Of a DNA stretch of 64,000 bases, positions 32,422 through 44,866 are shown piece by piece (positions within the stretch are counted from its first letter, which is position 1; each line of letters starts with the position of its first letter). Origin of the DNA: Madurella fahalii (taxonomy: Eukaryota; Ascomycota; Sordariomycetes; Sordariales); the NCBI GenBank assembly GCA_029876055.1, contig CM056877.1:4712001-4776000 (forward strand). Direction: 5' to 3'. A program made the position numbers and the translations under genes. The notes below the pieces were generated by a model. It did not search any database. It was not told the DNA's origin and was given only the letters and a program-made list of their open reading frames with translations.

Positions 32422-34055
32422 AGGGGTTGTTTCCGGCTCTTTTCCAGCATCTTTACGACCTGAGCTTAATGACGGATTTTGCGGTGGATCAGTTTTCATG
32501 AACTTGCGGGATCAGCTGTTCGGACGGAACGGCAATAGCGCTTTACTTTTATTGTGGCCGCTGGTCGTGCGTGAGCGGTCAGCAGTTAGGGTAGGACCTG
32601 GGAGATTATGGTCCCTTCTTTTCCCCCTTTTCCTCTTCCTTTACTCACGGAATCCCATCGCGGCACAGCATCTTTGGGGGCTTTCCAGTCAACATGACAT
32701 ATGATACCCCTCGAGCACCAAGATTATGGCTCGCTCAATCTCACTATTTCTTTGTTTTGCCCTATTCCCCTGTTCTCACAGCATTGCATTTGGTCGGTTG
32801 GTCGGTTGGTCGGTTGGTCGAATTGGTTAGTTGGCCGGTTGGCCCTGTCGCCTTGGCCGCACACAGATTACAGGTATACGGCACCAGTGGCAGGTAGTCT
32901 GATTCTGGGTCGGTGGAACGGGAGGTTGTTTGCCTTTGTTTTGCATATCTGACGGCGTTCAGACTTGGGTTGTCACACGGAGAGATCATCAGGAACATGT
33001 GGACGATGCCACCACTTTTCGGCCCCGATCTGCGAGCCCTTTTTGCTCCAGATCTACCCGGCGCCTGGATACGGTACTCTTTTCATTTGTTATTGGGGGG
33101 ATGGAGCACACAACTATCTCGGCGGTGGCCTCCCGAGGAGGGACCGCGTCACACACCTACTGCAATTACATTGTCAGTCTAACATGGCCACGAGCAATGG
33201 AATCATCATGGGCCGGAATTACTAGGTAGATGATAATAAAGCGCTCTGGTTATACCTGGCTGCGAGATGTTGTCATTGGGATGAGCAGGTGCACGCTTTG
33301 TACGACTTCGCTCGGCCTCGCTCGCCTCCCCCTTGCTGAGAATTGTCCATGGGAGCTCGGGGTTCCTGGTCTTCGCAGCAACGCAGTGGGCCCCCTCCGT
33401 CGTCCCAGGCCAGGGGTACGGACCCAGCCCCGGTTGACCCGCAGGACGGCCCGCCGCTGCGAGGTGATGTCATCATCCCACGCATTGTCGGTGGGCCTGC
33501 AACATCCGCTATAGATACTGTGTACTTCAAACAAAAAGGGACTTTCGTTTGCCCAAAGCCGGTTCCGTTGCATTTTGCGGCCGCAGGACAGGTCCCGTCG
33601 CCATCATCGGCATGTTAAAAAACATTGTTCGTCAAAGCCGGTAATGTAAAGCGGGTCGTCCAACGAGTCGCAGGGCACAAGAACGTTACTGCCGAAATCT
33701 TGGGCTTCTTGCGTTGGGTTTCCATTCATCTATCGCTGGGACCTACAAACGCCGAATCTCAAGGTAATGGCGTGCGTTGACGCATCATAATGAGGGAGAG
33801 AGCGGTTGGAAGTTTCGGCCTTTTTTTATTTTATTTTTATTTTGTATCTTTTATTTTAATTGTCGGCGGAGCCGGACGGTATCACCATAAACCACATACA
33901 GTAGCGCACCTGAATCCGGGAACAGCAGGCTCTTTTTTCCCTCCCCGCTACCCCAGTGGTGTATATTTTTGTTTTTTTGTCTTGTGACGTCAACTTTCAT
34001 CTGGTCCATGCAGCTTCAAAACCCAGCCCCTCTGTTCTCCACACCCCCCCTTCGC
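32422..34055. other. Intergenic region with an octamer repeat
   Basis: Convergent 3' DNA between the SWIRM gene and the SDR gene. A tandem octamer lies at 32790-32821 and T-rich DNA at 33820-33860. No gene recognised. Confidence 0.5.
32790..32821. repeat. Tandem octamer (TTGGTCGG)n
   Basis: About four perfect copies of TTGGTCGG followed by decayed copies to about 32846. Confidence 0.85.
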
Positions 34056-35179
34056 TCACTGACCCATTGATAGCGTGTACCCCCCGTCCACCACCAGCGT
34101 CTGGCCATCAATGTACTGGTTCGCCGTCAGGGCCAGCACGGCCTGGGCCATGTCGATGTCCCGACCAGGGCGGCCGGCGGGCACCTTGCTGGCGTACTTT
34201 TCGCGGTCGAGGTGGCTCTTCTGGAACTCGTCGCTCGAGTCGGCCGTCATCTCGCTGGGGAAAACGCCCGGGGCGATGGCGTTGACGCGGATCTTATGGC
34301 CGCTGGCGGCGATCTCGGCGGCGAGCATGCGCGTCAGGTGGCCGGCGGCCGCCTTGCTCGCGTTGTAGCTGAAGTGGTGCTGTGCGCCCTTGACTAGCCC
34401 GCTGATGCTAGTGATGTTGACCACGGTCCCGGACCAGTGCGGGTGCCGCTCCGAGCTGGCCTGCAGCAGCGGGAGGAACGCCGCCGTCATGAAGTACAGG
34501 CTCGCCACGTTGGTCTGGTACGTGTCGGTCCAGTCCCTCTCCGTCACCTTGTCCGTGTCGAAGAGGTTCTGCTTCATCTCGCCGGCCGTCTCCGACTCGG
34601 GCTGCACCGTGGCGCTGCTCACCCCGGCGTTGTTGATCAGGATGCACAGGCACTGCTCGCGCGACCCGATCTCCTTGGCCAGCCGCGCCACCTCATCCTT
34701 CTTGGTTACGTCGCCCTGCAGCGCGATGATCTCGCCCTCGATGTCCTTGTTGTACGTCTCGACTACCTTGTCCAGCTTCTCCTTAGTGCGCCCCACGATG
34801 TACACCTTAGCGCCGTTAACGGCCAGCGCTTGGGTTGCCATGAGGCCGATGCCCGATCCGCCGCCTAAGAAAGCTAAGGTGAGCATTGAGGGGACGTGGA
34901 TGGAGAAAGAGACAAAAACAAACCTGTTACAAGAGCCACACGGCCCTTGAGATTGAACAGGGTGTTGCGGTTGAAGTCATTATGACTGGCGGCAGCAACG
35001 CTCTTAGACATTTTGGTCGCAAACTGACGAACTGCGGGAGAGAGAGGAGCTTTGACGGTGACCGGCAGGGCTGCTGGAGTCCGTGATGTCTGCCTAAAGG
35101 TTCGTGGTGCAACGCCGATGGTTCTGATAGTGCTCGCAAGGTAGCTTCTGGGTTGAAAGCGCGGAGCCAAGGAGGTCAT
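34056..35179 (-). CDS. Short-chain dehydrogenase/reductase with mitochondrial-type leader
   Basis: A 354-residue protein in two exons, 35179-34924 and 34864-34056, with a 59-nt intron that splits the cofactor motif (VALVTG / GGSGIGL). Classical SDR motifs: TGxxxGxG nucleotide-binding turn near 85-92, NNAG, catalytic Ser in NITSISG, YNASK catalytic Tyr/Lys, and VNAIAPGVFPSEM after the active site. It resembles the 3-oxoacyl-ACP reductase/RhlG-like branch, but the substrate is unknown. Residues 1-56 contain many Arg, Ser and Thr and no acidic residue (FQPRSYLASTIRTIG, APRTFRQTSRTP), typical of a mitochondrial presequence. A second Met at residue 57 (MSKSVAAAS, codon at 35011) could start a cytosolic form. 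Confidence 0.88.
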
Positions 35180-35602
35180 CTCTGGTAGCTTGAGTTTGGG
35201 AGAAGTAAGATTGCTAGCTCTGAGGAGCTCTCTGGCTTTTAGATAGCTGATCCGAACTCCTAACAAACTCGAGAGTTGGAATCATGACGAAATCGCCCTC
35301 GCGTTGAAACTTGTTGAGGATTCGATGACGAAATGTGTGACCTTTTACTTACACAGAAATTGACCATTCAGAAGGCGTGTAGGGGGATTGTCATGCCCCA
35401 GTGCACAGCTGATTGCGATCGGAACCGGCTGGCAATCAGCCCAGGATGTACGCCTGCATTCTGTCACTCTAAGTCCCAACACCTTTGCTCTAGCACTGAG
35501 CAAAACGAAAAATCGCTAACACAACTGTTAATTTAATCACACCTGTCATGTAAACTACATGTGCTGTTTCGTCTCTGTCGCAAACAGAGAGGTTTTCTCT
35601 AC
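35180..35602. other. Intergenic region upstream of the SDR gene
   Basis: SDR promoter and the 3' end of the acetate transporter gene. Nothing specific recognised. Confidence 0.5.
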
Positions 35603-36631
35603 TCAATCCCGATGCTCCCGGTGCTCAGCTACAGCCAGCTCCACATCCGTCTTCGGCCAGAATTGGCTCAAATCTCCCACTGGGAGCTTCAGAGTAATGC
35701 GCATCTCGCCGGCCATGATGATGAAGCACATGTACCAGCCTAAAGCAGCTACTATGAATAGCAGCGCCCCTCCTCCCTACATACGAATGTTTAGCATCGC
35801 TAACACAACGAGTTCTACAGACGCGTGTGGGACGCACCTTCTGCAGCTGGCTGGCAGCCTCATAATTGCCCCAGCTCACGTTCCAGTATGCCCCCGAGAG
35901 CACCCACGCGGCGATGCTGACGAGCAAGAAGATGGAGGCGAAGACGGCGTTGATCTTGCAGGTAAAGATGAAAAACGTGAAGAGCGCGAAGCCCCAGACG
36001 ATGAGGTAGAGCGCAACGACCGCGTTGTACTCGCGGGACGCGAGGCCCGAGGGATCGTCAAGGGTCGCGTACGGCGCACCGAGCTGCAGAGTTGGGAGTT
36101 GGAGCATTCCAAACGACAACCAGAACACGCCAAACAAACCCATCACCATCATGGGGAAGAAGTTGCCCATGATCCACTCGAAAACCATGGCGAAGAGGAG
36201 GAGGACGGGGCCGACAAAGAAGAAGATGCCGCTGTTCTCACATGGCTGTTAGGTCCGATCATGATCCGGTGGTTGTGTGTGCTGAGGGAGAACGGCTTAC
36301 ACAACCGGCGTGAATCCCTGAGCTCCGCCCCATCCCATGCAAGACATTGAGAATGTGAAGGTCGAGATGACAAAGCTGTGGGCGTCAGAACCCATTGCCC
36401 AACGTTAGTTCTGCAGAGATTCGTTGAAGCTCACCCTACAAAGCCGAGCGCAGTCGGATTGGCGAAGCGCTTGTTGTAGTCGCCGACCTGGGGCACCTTG
36501 GGCGTGAGGTACAGCTTCTCGAAGAGCTCGGGAGACATGGTCACAGCCGTTTGGGTCCTATGCAGGCCCTTTTCCTCGTCGGGAACCACTCTGATCCCGT
36601 TCCCGGCCGCATCAGGATCGCTAGTTGCCAT
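35603..36631 (-). CDS. GPR1/FUN34/YaaH (AceTr) acetate transporter
   Basis: A 279-residue plasma membrane protein in four exons: 36631-36435, 36375-36301, 36231-35838 and 35776-35603. The cytosolic N-terminus ends in RFANPTALGFVGFV, a variant of the family signature NP-x-P-L-G-L. Six hydrophobic helices follow, for example GIFFFVGPVLLLFAMV, MMVMGLFGVFWLSFGML, AVVALYLIVWGFALFTFF, AVFASIFLLVSIAAWVL and ALLFIVAALGWYMCFIIMAG. Relatives such as yeast Ady2 and Aspergillus AcpA take up acetate with protons and are induced on acetate. The C-terminal tail is short and acidic (SQFWPKTDVELA). All phases agree across the joins, so the gene looks intact. Confidence 0.9.
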
Positions 36632-38239
36632 GGTTGCTGGTCAAGAGCTGAGATCTTTAGCTGGAGAGGGTTTTGAAGCACAGTCAACGCGTAGAAGCGA
36701 GGATGCAACGCGCTGCGAGATAAATGAGACGCAGAGAGCGGCCTCGCCCGCTATTAAAACCTCACGCCAAAGACTCATAGGATGCAAGCCTACCCAGACA
36801 TGTGCACTTCTCGGGCCATGGCTTCGCGCTAAAGAACGTTGGCGCATCTTCGCAACCTAGGATGTCACGCCCACGGCCCAGGGGTTGTCACCGTTGGTAT
36901 TTTGCGACAATGTCGCATTGCAGCTCAGACGCAGTCCTATTCGCTCTTGACCTGCCGCTTCCCCCCAGGACTCTTCCCAAAAGAGCGTGCCGTCCATGGT
37001 GGGGTCGCTTAGCGCACCCAGATATTGGGGTCCAGGGACAGCCCAGATGGGCTGGATGGGGGAGCTGAGGAATCGGTGACTAATTTTGGGAGCGAACAAG
37101 TGTGGAGGGTTGATGCTGCCCTGCTGTGCACTAGCCGTGTGTGTGTGTCTGCGGTGAGCTTTCCACCAACTCTTCGGCGATTCGGTTGAATCCAGGCCCG
37201 ATGGGAGGGGAGATTGAGAAAGAAAGCGAGGCGCCGTGAAAAGTGTTGGAGAAAAAGACGGCTTACCAAGATCGTTGATCGACATTGGGAGTAATTGGCT
37301 CCCAAGCTGTGGGCATGGAGTAAACGCAAAGATGATATGCAAGAAGGGTGGAGCTTTTGATTGATGAAAAATCGCCAACTGCCGACGTTCCAGGCACAGG
37401 TCGTAGTTGGCATGCTGCAGTGCTGGAGCAACTGCGGGAGTATTGCCGGGTCTTACTCGGGTTCAGACCAGAAACGTAAGGTAGTAGCATCTTCCGGGGA
37501 CTTTCAGTCATGGGCTTGATTGCAATACGGTTGCTTCCACCTACCTTATCACAATATCACTGCAAAATATTGAAGTTGCCAAGTGTTGTTACCGCTAGTT
37601 GGAGAATTTCCCACCACCAAATAAATGCATAATTACCTTGATTAATGCGTAGTTTTCTATACGATGACAAGCCTGGCACCTGACATATAATTTAGGTGAT
37701 GGCAATCCTTGCAATCAAACGTCTGAACGTCAATGCTAGTCACCTTATAACTCCTTTATTCAGCCTAGCCGAGAATGCTTCGACTGTATTAAAGACTAAG
37801 ACACTGGAGAAAATGTGTCCTTCGTCTCAGCCGGCAGCTCCACCATTTCCCTCCGCAACACCCATCATGCTACCTCAAGGCATATTGTAGGGCTGTCTGG
37901 ATATTCCAGCCCCACCTCCCCGGATCCCTTTGACCTTCCTCCTGCAATGCTTCCTATGTCAACAGCTTAAGAATCTCGACGCGCCCAAACTCGCAAGCTG
38001 CCGTCGACGACGTACATCCATTTCGGTGCTGAGGGGGTCAGAGATACCAGCACTCCAGCCAATTCTAAGTGCTTCTGGATCAACTGCTCGACGGTCTCGA
38101 TTTTGCTGTATCGGCGGGTCCAACATTGGCGTCGTCTATCCTATTCCGTCCTGGAGGTCGGGGTCGTTTCGGCGTTCTCTGTCTCCGCTCTGCCCATCTT
38201 GCAAGCCTGTAGTTAACAACATCGTGGCCCTTGCTTATT
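36632..38239. other. Intergenic transition from core genes to accessory region
   Basis: The first half is the acetate-transporter promoter. From about 37540 the DNA becomes AT-rich with no readable gene in either strand. The minus strand at 38000-38240 may hold further decayed downstream sequence of the next pseudogene. Confidence 0.45.
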
Positions 38240-39290
38240 CCAATGGTTCAGGCCGATTTCGTCTTCCAGACGCGGTCGCCGGAGGAACAGCTCCAGAATC
38301 TCACCGTTGACACCCCGACAGGCCAACATCAAGGCGGTGTCTCCCTACCTATTCGCCAGATCAACCTTCAAGTGGCCCCGCTCTACGACCCTGCGCTGCG
38401 TCAGGAGCTTGACCGTCCTCCTACCGGGGTGGGTATACGTCTCGAACGGTCAACTCGCACTTCATCCGATCCAAGCTTCGCAGCTTTGCAATAGCGGCTT
38501 GATAATGTTCTCGCAGTAGTGCTGCTGGAACCGTTAGTCGTCCCAGTACCGCAGCTTCCCCGAGCAGATGGCTAGACACTGCTCGATCGCATCGAGGTAA
38601 TTCACGGGAAGCTCCTTATCGGTTGCTTGAAGCCAGCCGGTGGCCGCGATCCTCCTACTATCCGGTGTATTGACTTCCGTTTTGGCCTCCAAAGCCCAAT
38701 CCTTGAGCGACTTCTGGTGCCAGATTTCTAAGAGAAGAATGGAAAGCTCCAGAAGGGCGGCCTGGGGCTCTAGGTTAGGAACCGGGCCTGTGCTCTTGAG
38801 TGCGTCATGATTTTGCTCGATGAATGCGCCCACTGTTAGCCTGTTGCCGCAGCTCTGACCAGTGTTGGCGGGCGGAACGGCAAATCTGATGGTCTGACTG
38901 CTCCATGGAGAGCTAAGCCAGTGGGTCCGTTGAAACGGAAGTATCGATGAGGCAATGTCCGCGGCGAGAAGCGCCCGCTGTTTTGGGGTCAGTCGAACGC
39001 CCGCTTGCTGCGAGCCACGAGTCAGAAACGTCTCCAATGTGCTGATGGCCCACATCTTTTCGAACGGGGTCGTTATCTCCGCATTCGCCGGTTCTCTAGA
39101 CACTACTAAGACGTTAGCAGCAAGCTCGAGCCGAAGCAAATCCCCGTTCTCCGGCGCCTCTCTTGCACGGAGGCATAGGTTCTTGACCTCCTTTTGGGCG
39201 CGCAACCCGCTGTTCGGGGCTGAAATGGTTGGCAGGCTGAACCTGATGGAGGTAGGCTGTCTAATTTAGCCGTGTCGTACGATGATCATC
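38240..39290 (-). pseudogene. DUF7580-ankyrin protein, 5'-truncated with several stops
   Basis: The minus strand is open from about 39260 to a TAA at 38536-38534 and reads like the C-terminal half of fungal DUF7580 proteins: LTPKQRALLAADIASSIL, then LSSPWSSQTIRFAV, then AALLELSILLLEIWH. Past the TAA the same frame continues in homologous style (HYCENIIKPLLQSCEAWIG), then two TGA codons, then ankyrin-like sequence: HLKVDLANR, TAG, GDTALMLACRGVNGEILELFL. The stops fit CGA-to-TGA and CAG-to-TAG changes. No start codon or N-terminal half exists upstream; the frame ends about 30-40 bp before a 20-bp A tract (minus strand). DUF7580 is seen in fungal NLR-like and ankyrin proteins of unknown role. 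Confidence 0.7.
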
Positions 39291-39296
39291 CCGGAG

Positions 39297-39316
39297 TTTT
39301 TTTTTTTTTTTTTTTT
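39297..39316. repeat. T20 tract (A20 on minus strand) next to an AATAAA
   Basis: Twenty uninterrupted T at 39297-39316. On the minus strand it reads AATAAA (39326-39321), four bases, then A20. It sits at the broken 5' edge of the DUF7580 pseudogene, as an inserted poly(A)-tailed retroelement end would, but no LINE coding sequence was found. Confidence 0.6.
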
Positions 39317-39612
39317 CCTCTTTATTATACGTACCATACTAGCATAGTATGACTAGATAGTTAATAACTACTAGGTCCTAGGCAAGTAGTGAGGGGCTGC
39401 ACTAGGACATGGGAGGAACTTGGGCACGACACCGCATCGATGAGAGAAGAAGGCTCATCACACACAAGCAAGACTAGTTTCTCGTTGATTCCACCTTCCA
39501 AACACTTCATTTGCGATCCACTAATTCCACGACCAACGTCCCGCGATGCAGAGAGCAAATTGCCCCGCCCCAGTTTTGGCTCTATTATCCTACATGCCTA
39601 GCTACTCTACCA

Positions 39613-42600
39613 CTAGAATCTTATCCACTCCCTCGCGAAGTACCCTAGTTGCCTCCCATGTCTACCGATTTCCGCGTACTGCAACGGTGTTCGGCCATGG
39701 TTATCCTTAGATTCTATATCAGCCCCCTCATTGAGAAGCAGCTTAGCCACTGCCTCGAATCCGTTCTTTGCCGCCCATGACAATGGCGACTGGCCATATT
39801 CGGTATCCTTAGACTCTATATTAGCCCCGGTATCGAGAGGTAGTTTGAACACTGCCTCGTACCCGTTATTTGCCGCCGTTGATAATAGCGACTGGCCATT
39901 TTTATCCTTAGACTCTATATCAGCCCCGCTATCGAGAAGTAACTTGACTACTGCCTCGTGCCCATTGTTTACCGCCCACACTAATAGTGACTGGTGAAAC
40001 ATATCAAATGACTCTATATCAGCCCCCCTATCGAGAAGTAGCTTAGCTACTGCCTCGTGCCCGTTTTCCGCTGCCAATGATAATGCTGACCGGATATAAT
40101 GATCGTTCGACTCTATATCAGCCCCCCTATCGAGAAGTAGCTTGACCACTACCTCGTGCCCGTTTTCCGCCGCCAATGATAATGCTGACTGGCTATAATC
40201 GTTCGACTCTATATTAGTCCCTTCATCGAGAAGTAGCTGGGTCACTGCCTTGTGCCCGTTCTTTGCTGCCCACAGCAGCGCAGTGGAAAGCTCCCCTTCT
40301 GGGGAATAGATGTTCTCGTCGCTAGCATGGCTGTCCGACAGGTGGTGAATAAGTGTGTAGAGGTTATCGCACACAGATGCCATGGAATGGCCTTCGCTAT
40401 ATGCACAGTTCTGAACAGGGCAATAGACGTGACGGCTAGTCTCAATAGCTCCGTGTTTATCTGGAAAAGGAGGTCAGCATCGTCGTGTCATACCCCCATT
40501 CGGGGCGTAAAGAGACTGGGCTTACCATGAAGCTGCGTCGTTTGCTCCTGTGTCAACCGCTGACTCGGGTCATCAGTATCTCTACCGCCGCTGGCCGAGG
40601 TCGCGTTTTCGTCGATCCCATCCTCCAGCTCCATCGCCAGCATTTCAATCCAGTTACGGATTAGGGTCGGCTCACCGCGGGGCTCCGGCGGAGCCCGCTG
40701 GCGCAGGATTTCCAAGAGTACCAGCTTGTTCCTCTCTGCGCTCGGGTCGCTGTCGGTGGGCAGGGATGGCGAGAAGTCTGGGCCTTCATCGAAGTCTCGC
40801 TCCAAGGAAGCCTGCCTGCCGCGGCCTTGGATGGCTTGGTGGCTATCGGATGACTCTCCGGTGCCCCCTCGTCAGCATCCTCCTCTCCAGTCTGGAGGCT
40901 GAACAGTGCGAGGCGCACGAGGTGATACCGGAGATGCCTCTGTATTTCAGACCTCGGTGAGCGCGGTTGGGCACAGGGGACAGTCTCTGTGCACCCTAAG
41001 GGATGGCCCAACAGCCGCGGATACAAGCTCGGGAGAAGATTGCTCGGGCCCGGCATCGGGATGGTCTTGTTGGAGGTGTTGCATGTATTCTGACTGCGTC
41101 TCAAATTCGCGCGCGTGACGGTGGCAGTGCCACACGCGGGTGTGCTGACTCTCATGGTCGATCCACTCCTGGTAGGAGCCGTACAGGCGGTTTGGCTCTG
41201 GGCAGTCCTCGTAGGTACATTGATAGGGCTCAAGGTCATGTATGATGTGTGATCTATGCAGTTCGGTTTGAATTGTTAGCGCGCGGGCCGACTCCAACAT
41301 TACTAAAGGTTAAGCGGAGGACCTTACCGCCACGTGTCCTTGGCTAGGTATTTTCTGGGGCAGATGACATGACAATAAGGACAGATGATGAACTTAGCCG
41401 AGCCAGCGGTCAGGTGTGGAGGTGGTGAGGGCCATTCCAGTTTTGGCCCTTGTGAAGTAACAACTGTCGAAGCTCGGTTGTGATGCGAAATGACGGAATG
41501 GAGGTCGCCGTGGTGAACAAAGGCTTCCTCGTCCAACCTTGTCGCACTGGTTGCCAGAGATTGGCGCGGCAGTGAAGGGGCTGCTCTCGGCTCCATATGT
41601 AACCGTGGCAGCGCGGGAGCCTCCTCCAACAGTGTCCCCTTCCCCTTGGGATTGCTAGTCCGGCCGACGCTGTGGTCTGTGGGGCTGCCTCTGATCCTCG
41701 CAGCATGCTCCCTCCAGTAAATGAATTGTTGCTCTGCGCGCGTTAGCAATTCCGGTTCTTTTCACGAGGAAATTCGACGGCGATGCTTACTGTTCAATAA
41801 TGTCGGCTAGTGACGGACCGGCAGGCCCATCCGGCCCATCCCCTGAAGAAACAGGGTCGTCAGGTTCGTCCCCGAGTCCTGAGGGCTCACCCGACAGGGC
41901 GGAAGACTCATCACCACGCCTCAACCGCCTAAGGGCACCACTCAAGCTTTGCCGCTGGATGTGAGACACAATCATGATCTCTGCCTCTTCCCGCTCTCGA
42001 ATGTACCGCTCACGGAGCTGCGGCGGAATGTGCTTGTACAGGTCTTGTATTGCTCTCTGCGGGCGATTTCGAGGGTTCCGCATCTTGGTCGCCAGGCTGT
42101 ACAAGGCATCAATCGCCTCTGTGATGCTGCGCTGCCGAAAGTCGATTTCGTGGAACGAGCTAGAGCTCGAGGAACATTCGGAACCCGCCGAGGTGGCCTC
42201 GGCAGTGTTGGACCTTGGTCTCTCCGTCAGCAGCTTCGCTTGAGGATGCTGAACTGCTATCTTCTTCGGCGTGCTCGCGTTCAAACGGCTGACGCTTGCC
42301 GGCTACAATCAAACCGAGTTCTTCGAGATGGGCTCCAGGCCATCGAGCACATCTGCTAGGCGGCTTTTTACCACTTTCGCGTCGCGGACTCTGTAATCCA
42401 GCGAGGCGTGGCCCTGCCGACTGAGGCCCAGGTTTTGCGCCCAGAGCGCAAATCTTTCGCTCTCAGTGACCATGTGTCCCCGGAACGCGGCCGATTCAGC
42501 ATTGACTAAGTTTGCAAAATTCCGGAAGGCGCTGAATATCCGTGTCCCAAGGGGGAGGAGCATCAGGGGGGCCACTAGGTCCTCCGGGGTGGCCGCCGAG

Positions 42601-42716
42601 GAGGTATGCCTCCATTCTTCAAGGTCGGCATCTTCTGTGGTCTGGGCTCCGGACGCTTGCCCTGCCTCATCTCCGGCTCCCTTAATCGACAGGCGTGATA
42701 GGGGGTTGCGTGGCAT
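39613..42716 (-). pseudogene. Ankyrin-repeat protein with AcuF-like C2H2 region, two apparent frameshifts
   Basis: Multi-exon gene. Exon 1, 42716-42315, reads ERFALWAQNLGLSRQGHASLDYR, the usual N-terminal domain of fungal zinc-finger/ankyrin proteins. Exon 2 starts at 42248. Exon 3 ends at 41328 and contains KFIICPYCHVICP. Exon 4 starts at 41253 and carries C2H2-like fingers (DLEPYQCTYEDC, WIDHESQH). At about 40950 the frame must slip by one base to read EIQRHLRYHLVRLALFSL, and again near 40880 to reach the frame encoding QASLERDFDEGPDF. Exon 6, 40460-39613, has about seven near-identical ankyrin repeats (xxVxKLLLDRGADIES). No intron explains the two slips, so it is probably broken, unless they are sequencing errors. 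The exon 2/3 junction (about 41790/41735) is also unresolved. Ankyrin proteins of this kind are thought to act in recognition; the true role is unknown. Confidence 0.7.
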
Positions 42717-44866
42717 GACATGTGGGATACCGTGTCTTTTTTGTTGCGTTGGGGCAAGCCGAGGTAAGCTTTAGGTCCCTACCTTGCCTACGGGTTGGTA
42801 CGATCCTTGTCGCCGCTTGGGGAGCACATCTGCGGGTGCCGCTGACATTAGTACAGTGTACGTGAGACGAGCGTGCGGGGTTTGCAAGCACCAAGACAGC
42901 CCTACCTTTTTAGGCTCCCCCACACCCCCCTTCTCAGGCCCAACAGCGCTAATCATGGCGAACTACACATTGAAGCGTTTCTTTGGTCGTCCTATTTCCT
43001 GCCCTGAACGCTGAGAATGCGCAGTTGCATTGCCACCGCTATCCGCGAGGAAAAATATAAATATGGAACTAGCCGGGGAGGAAAACGGACGTGTAGATTC
43101 ATGACATTTGTCTCCTTATAACCTGTTTCTTGTCCCCCAAAACCGAATCTTTTATGCAGCCTTGCATTTATGGGCCCTGCTGGTTAATTAGATGCTGAGG
43201 TAGGATTCCGAAATGCGTAAGCCTGCCCCCAGGTTTTGCAGATTCCTTACATCCTTGAACCGTGGTGTCGGGTTTTTGGTATACTAGAGCGAACGAGTGC
43301 AACAGATGCGTACACGAAGCGCAAAGTGCGAGTAATTGGTGCCAAGGAGGGAGTAATAAATGGTCTCATCGAACCTTGAACCTCCCAGTCACGAGATGGC
43401 CTCGCCCGTTAATTACCTTATCTTCCCTCCCCCTCCCCCTTCAACGCAGAAGCGCGAAAACAACACAAACACTGCGCCCAACTAAGACATACTGTCTTTA
43501 CTCTCCTCCTTTCCAGGCAGTAATTCTGCTAGTGGAGGCTCCGACGCCAACAACTCTGGGGCTTCGGCCCAGCCGAATCCAATTATGGCTTAAAGGAGCT
43601 AATGCCTCTGACACACCTATCCCTGTATGAGAATGCAAACTCATGCTAAAGCTCCCCTGCTTCAGTTAATGACAAGTTTAGCCTGTGTAGCCAGAAACAA
43701 CGGGGAAGGGGTCTACGTGGCAGCGTGAGCAGGCTTTGTTCCAGTTCCTCAGTGATTAATTACGCTGTCTGGGATACAGACGGGTTCTAAGGCTACGGGT
43801 ACCGCGCCAAACGATCACAAAAGCGTAAATACCAAGGTGGACAGTAGAGCTATGGCGACGGTTCAAGGACGACTTGGTGTTTAAGGCTACGGTTCGCCAC
43901 CGTCGAGCAGAAGACAACAACGTAAGAGATTGCAATATGATGATCACATTATGGTTACGTAGGTAGAGCTAAAGCTCCAAGTGGTCGGGATGCTGCTTGC
44001 ATAGAACCTGCGAGCGTGATTATTCCCCTAACTTCCGGGGCTATTTGTGAAGTACAAACCGGAGCCGATGAAAAGGGTACCCATTACTAACTCTCTTCTA
44101 CTGCTCCCTTCTATTATTCCTTTCGATATTCGGTATTTCTTTGAGAGTTGTACTGTGCCACCTGAGGGCTGTAGATATGTTAATTAATTTTAGCTCAACA
44201 TGGGATAACTTAGCATTGCCCTTGTATGCTGGGAAAGGATCTGGACAGTCCGTCATCTTCAACGTAACGGATATCAGCGACCACTCCGCATGCGTGCCGT
44301 TATCACCCAGAACCGTATGTTTCTCGTTTGGGCCTTCGGTAAACTCATTGTAACCGAGTGGCTGCAGTGCTACCTCGTATTATTTCACAGCCCTGGCATA
44401 TGATGAAGAAGGGGCAAAGATGCTGGTGAGGTTCCAGTATGTTGAGCGTATGCTAGTGCTGCAAAACATCGATGTAAAGAGTGATGGGTCATAAGCGGTT
44501 TAGGACCGTTAAAGTTTGGGGTCTGAACGAACGAGCCGCTCGTAGGACCGCTCGCAGACGGAATGGCTGTGGGCAGTGGGAATGCACCGCTATGCTGCAG
44601 TGGGCAGCCAGACAACATAAATGGCATGTATCTCCAACACGTTGATGAACAACCTGGAACCTTTAATTCAATAGGGATGAGGGGTCCCAAACTGGGGTGG
44701 TGTCCAACCGAGCAACGTCGTATGCTGACTCGATATCGGAGAGAAAATCCCTCCGCCCCTTGGCGACTTTTCAAAGTATTAAAGACTCAGCAGTTGTCAG
44801 TAGAATAACATGATGGGAATCTGAATCGGCACCGTACCCCCCCTCATCACAGACTCATTATCACTC
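42717..44866. other. Intergenic, AT-rich in parts
   Basis: No supported gene. Short frames lack motifs, and AT-rich stretches at 43600-44400 look like mutated DNA. Confidence 0.5.
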
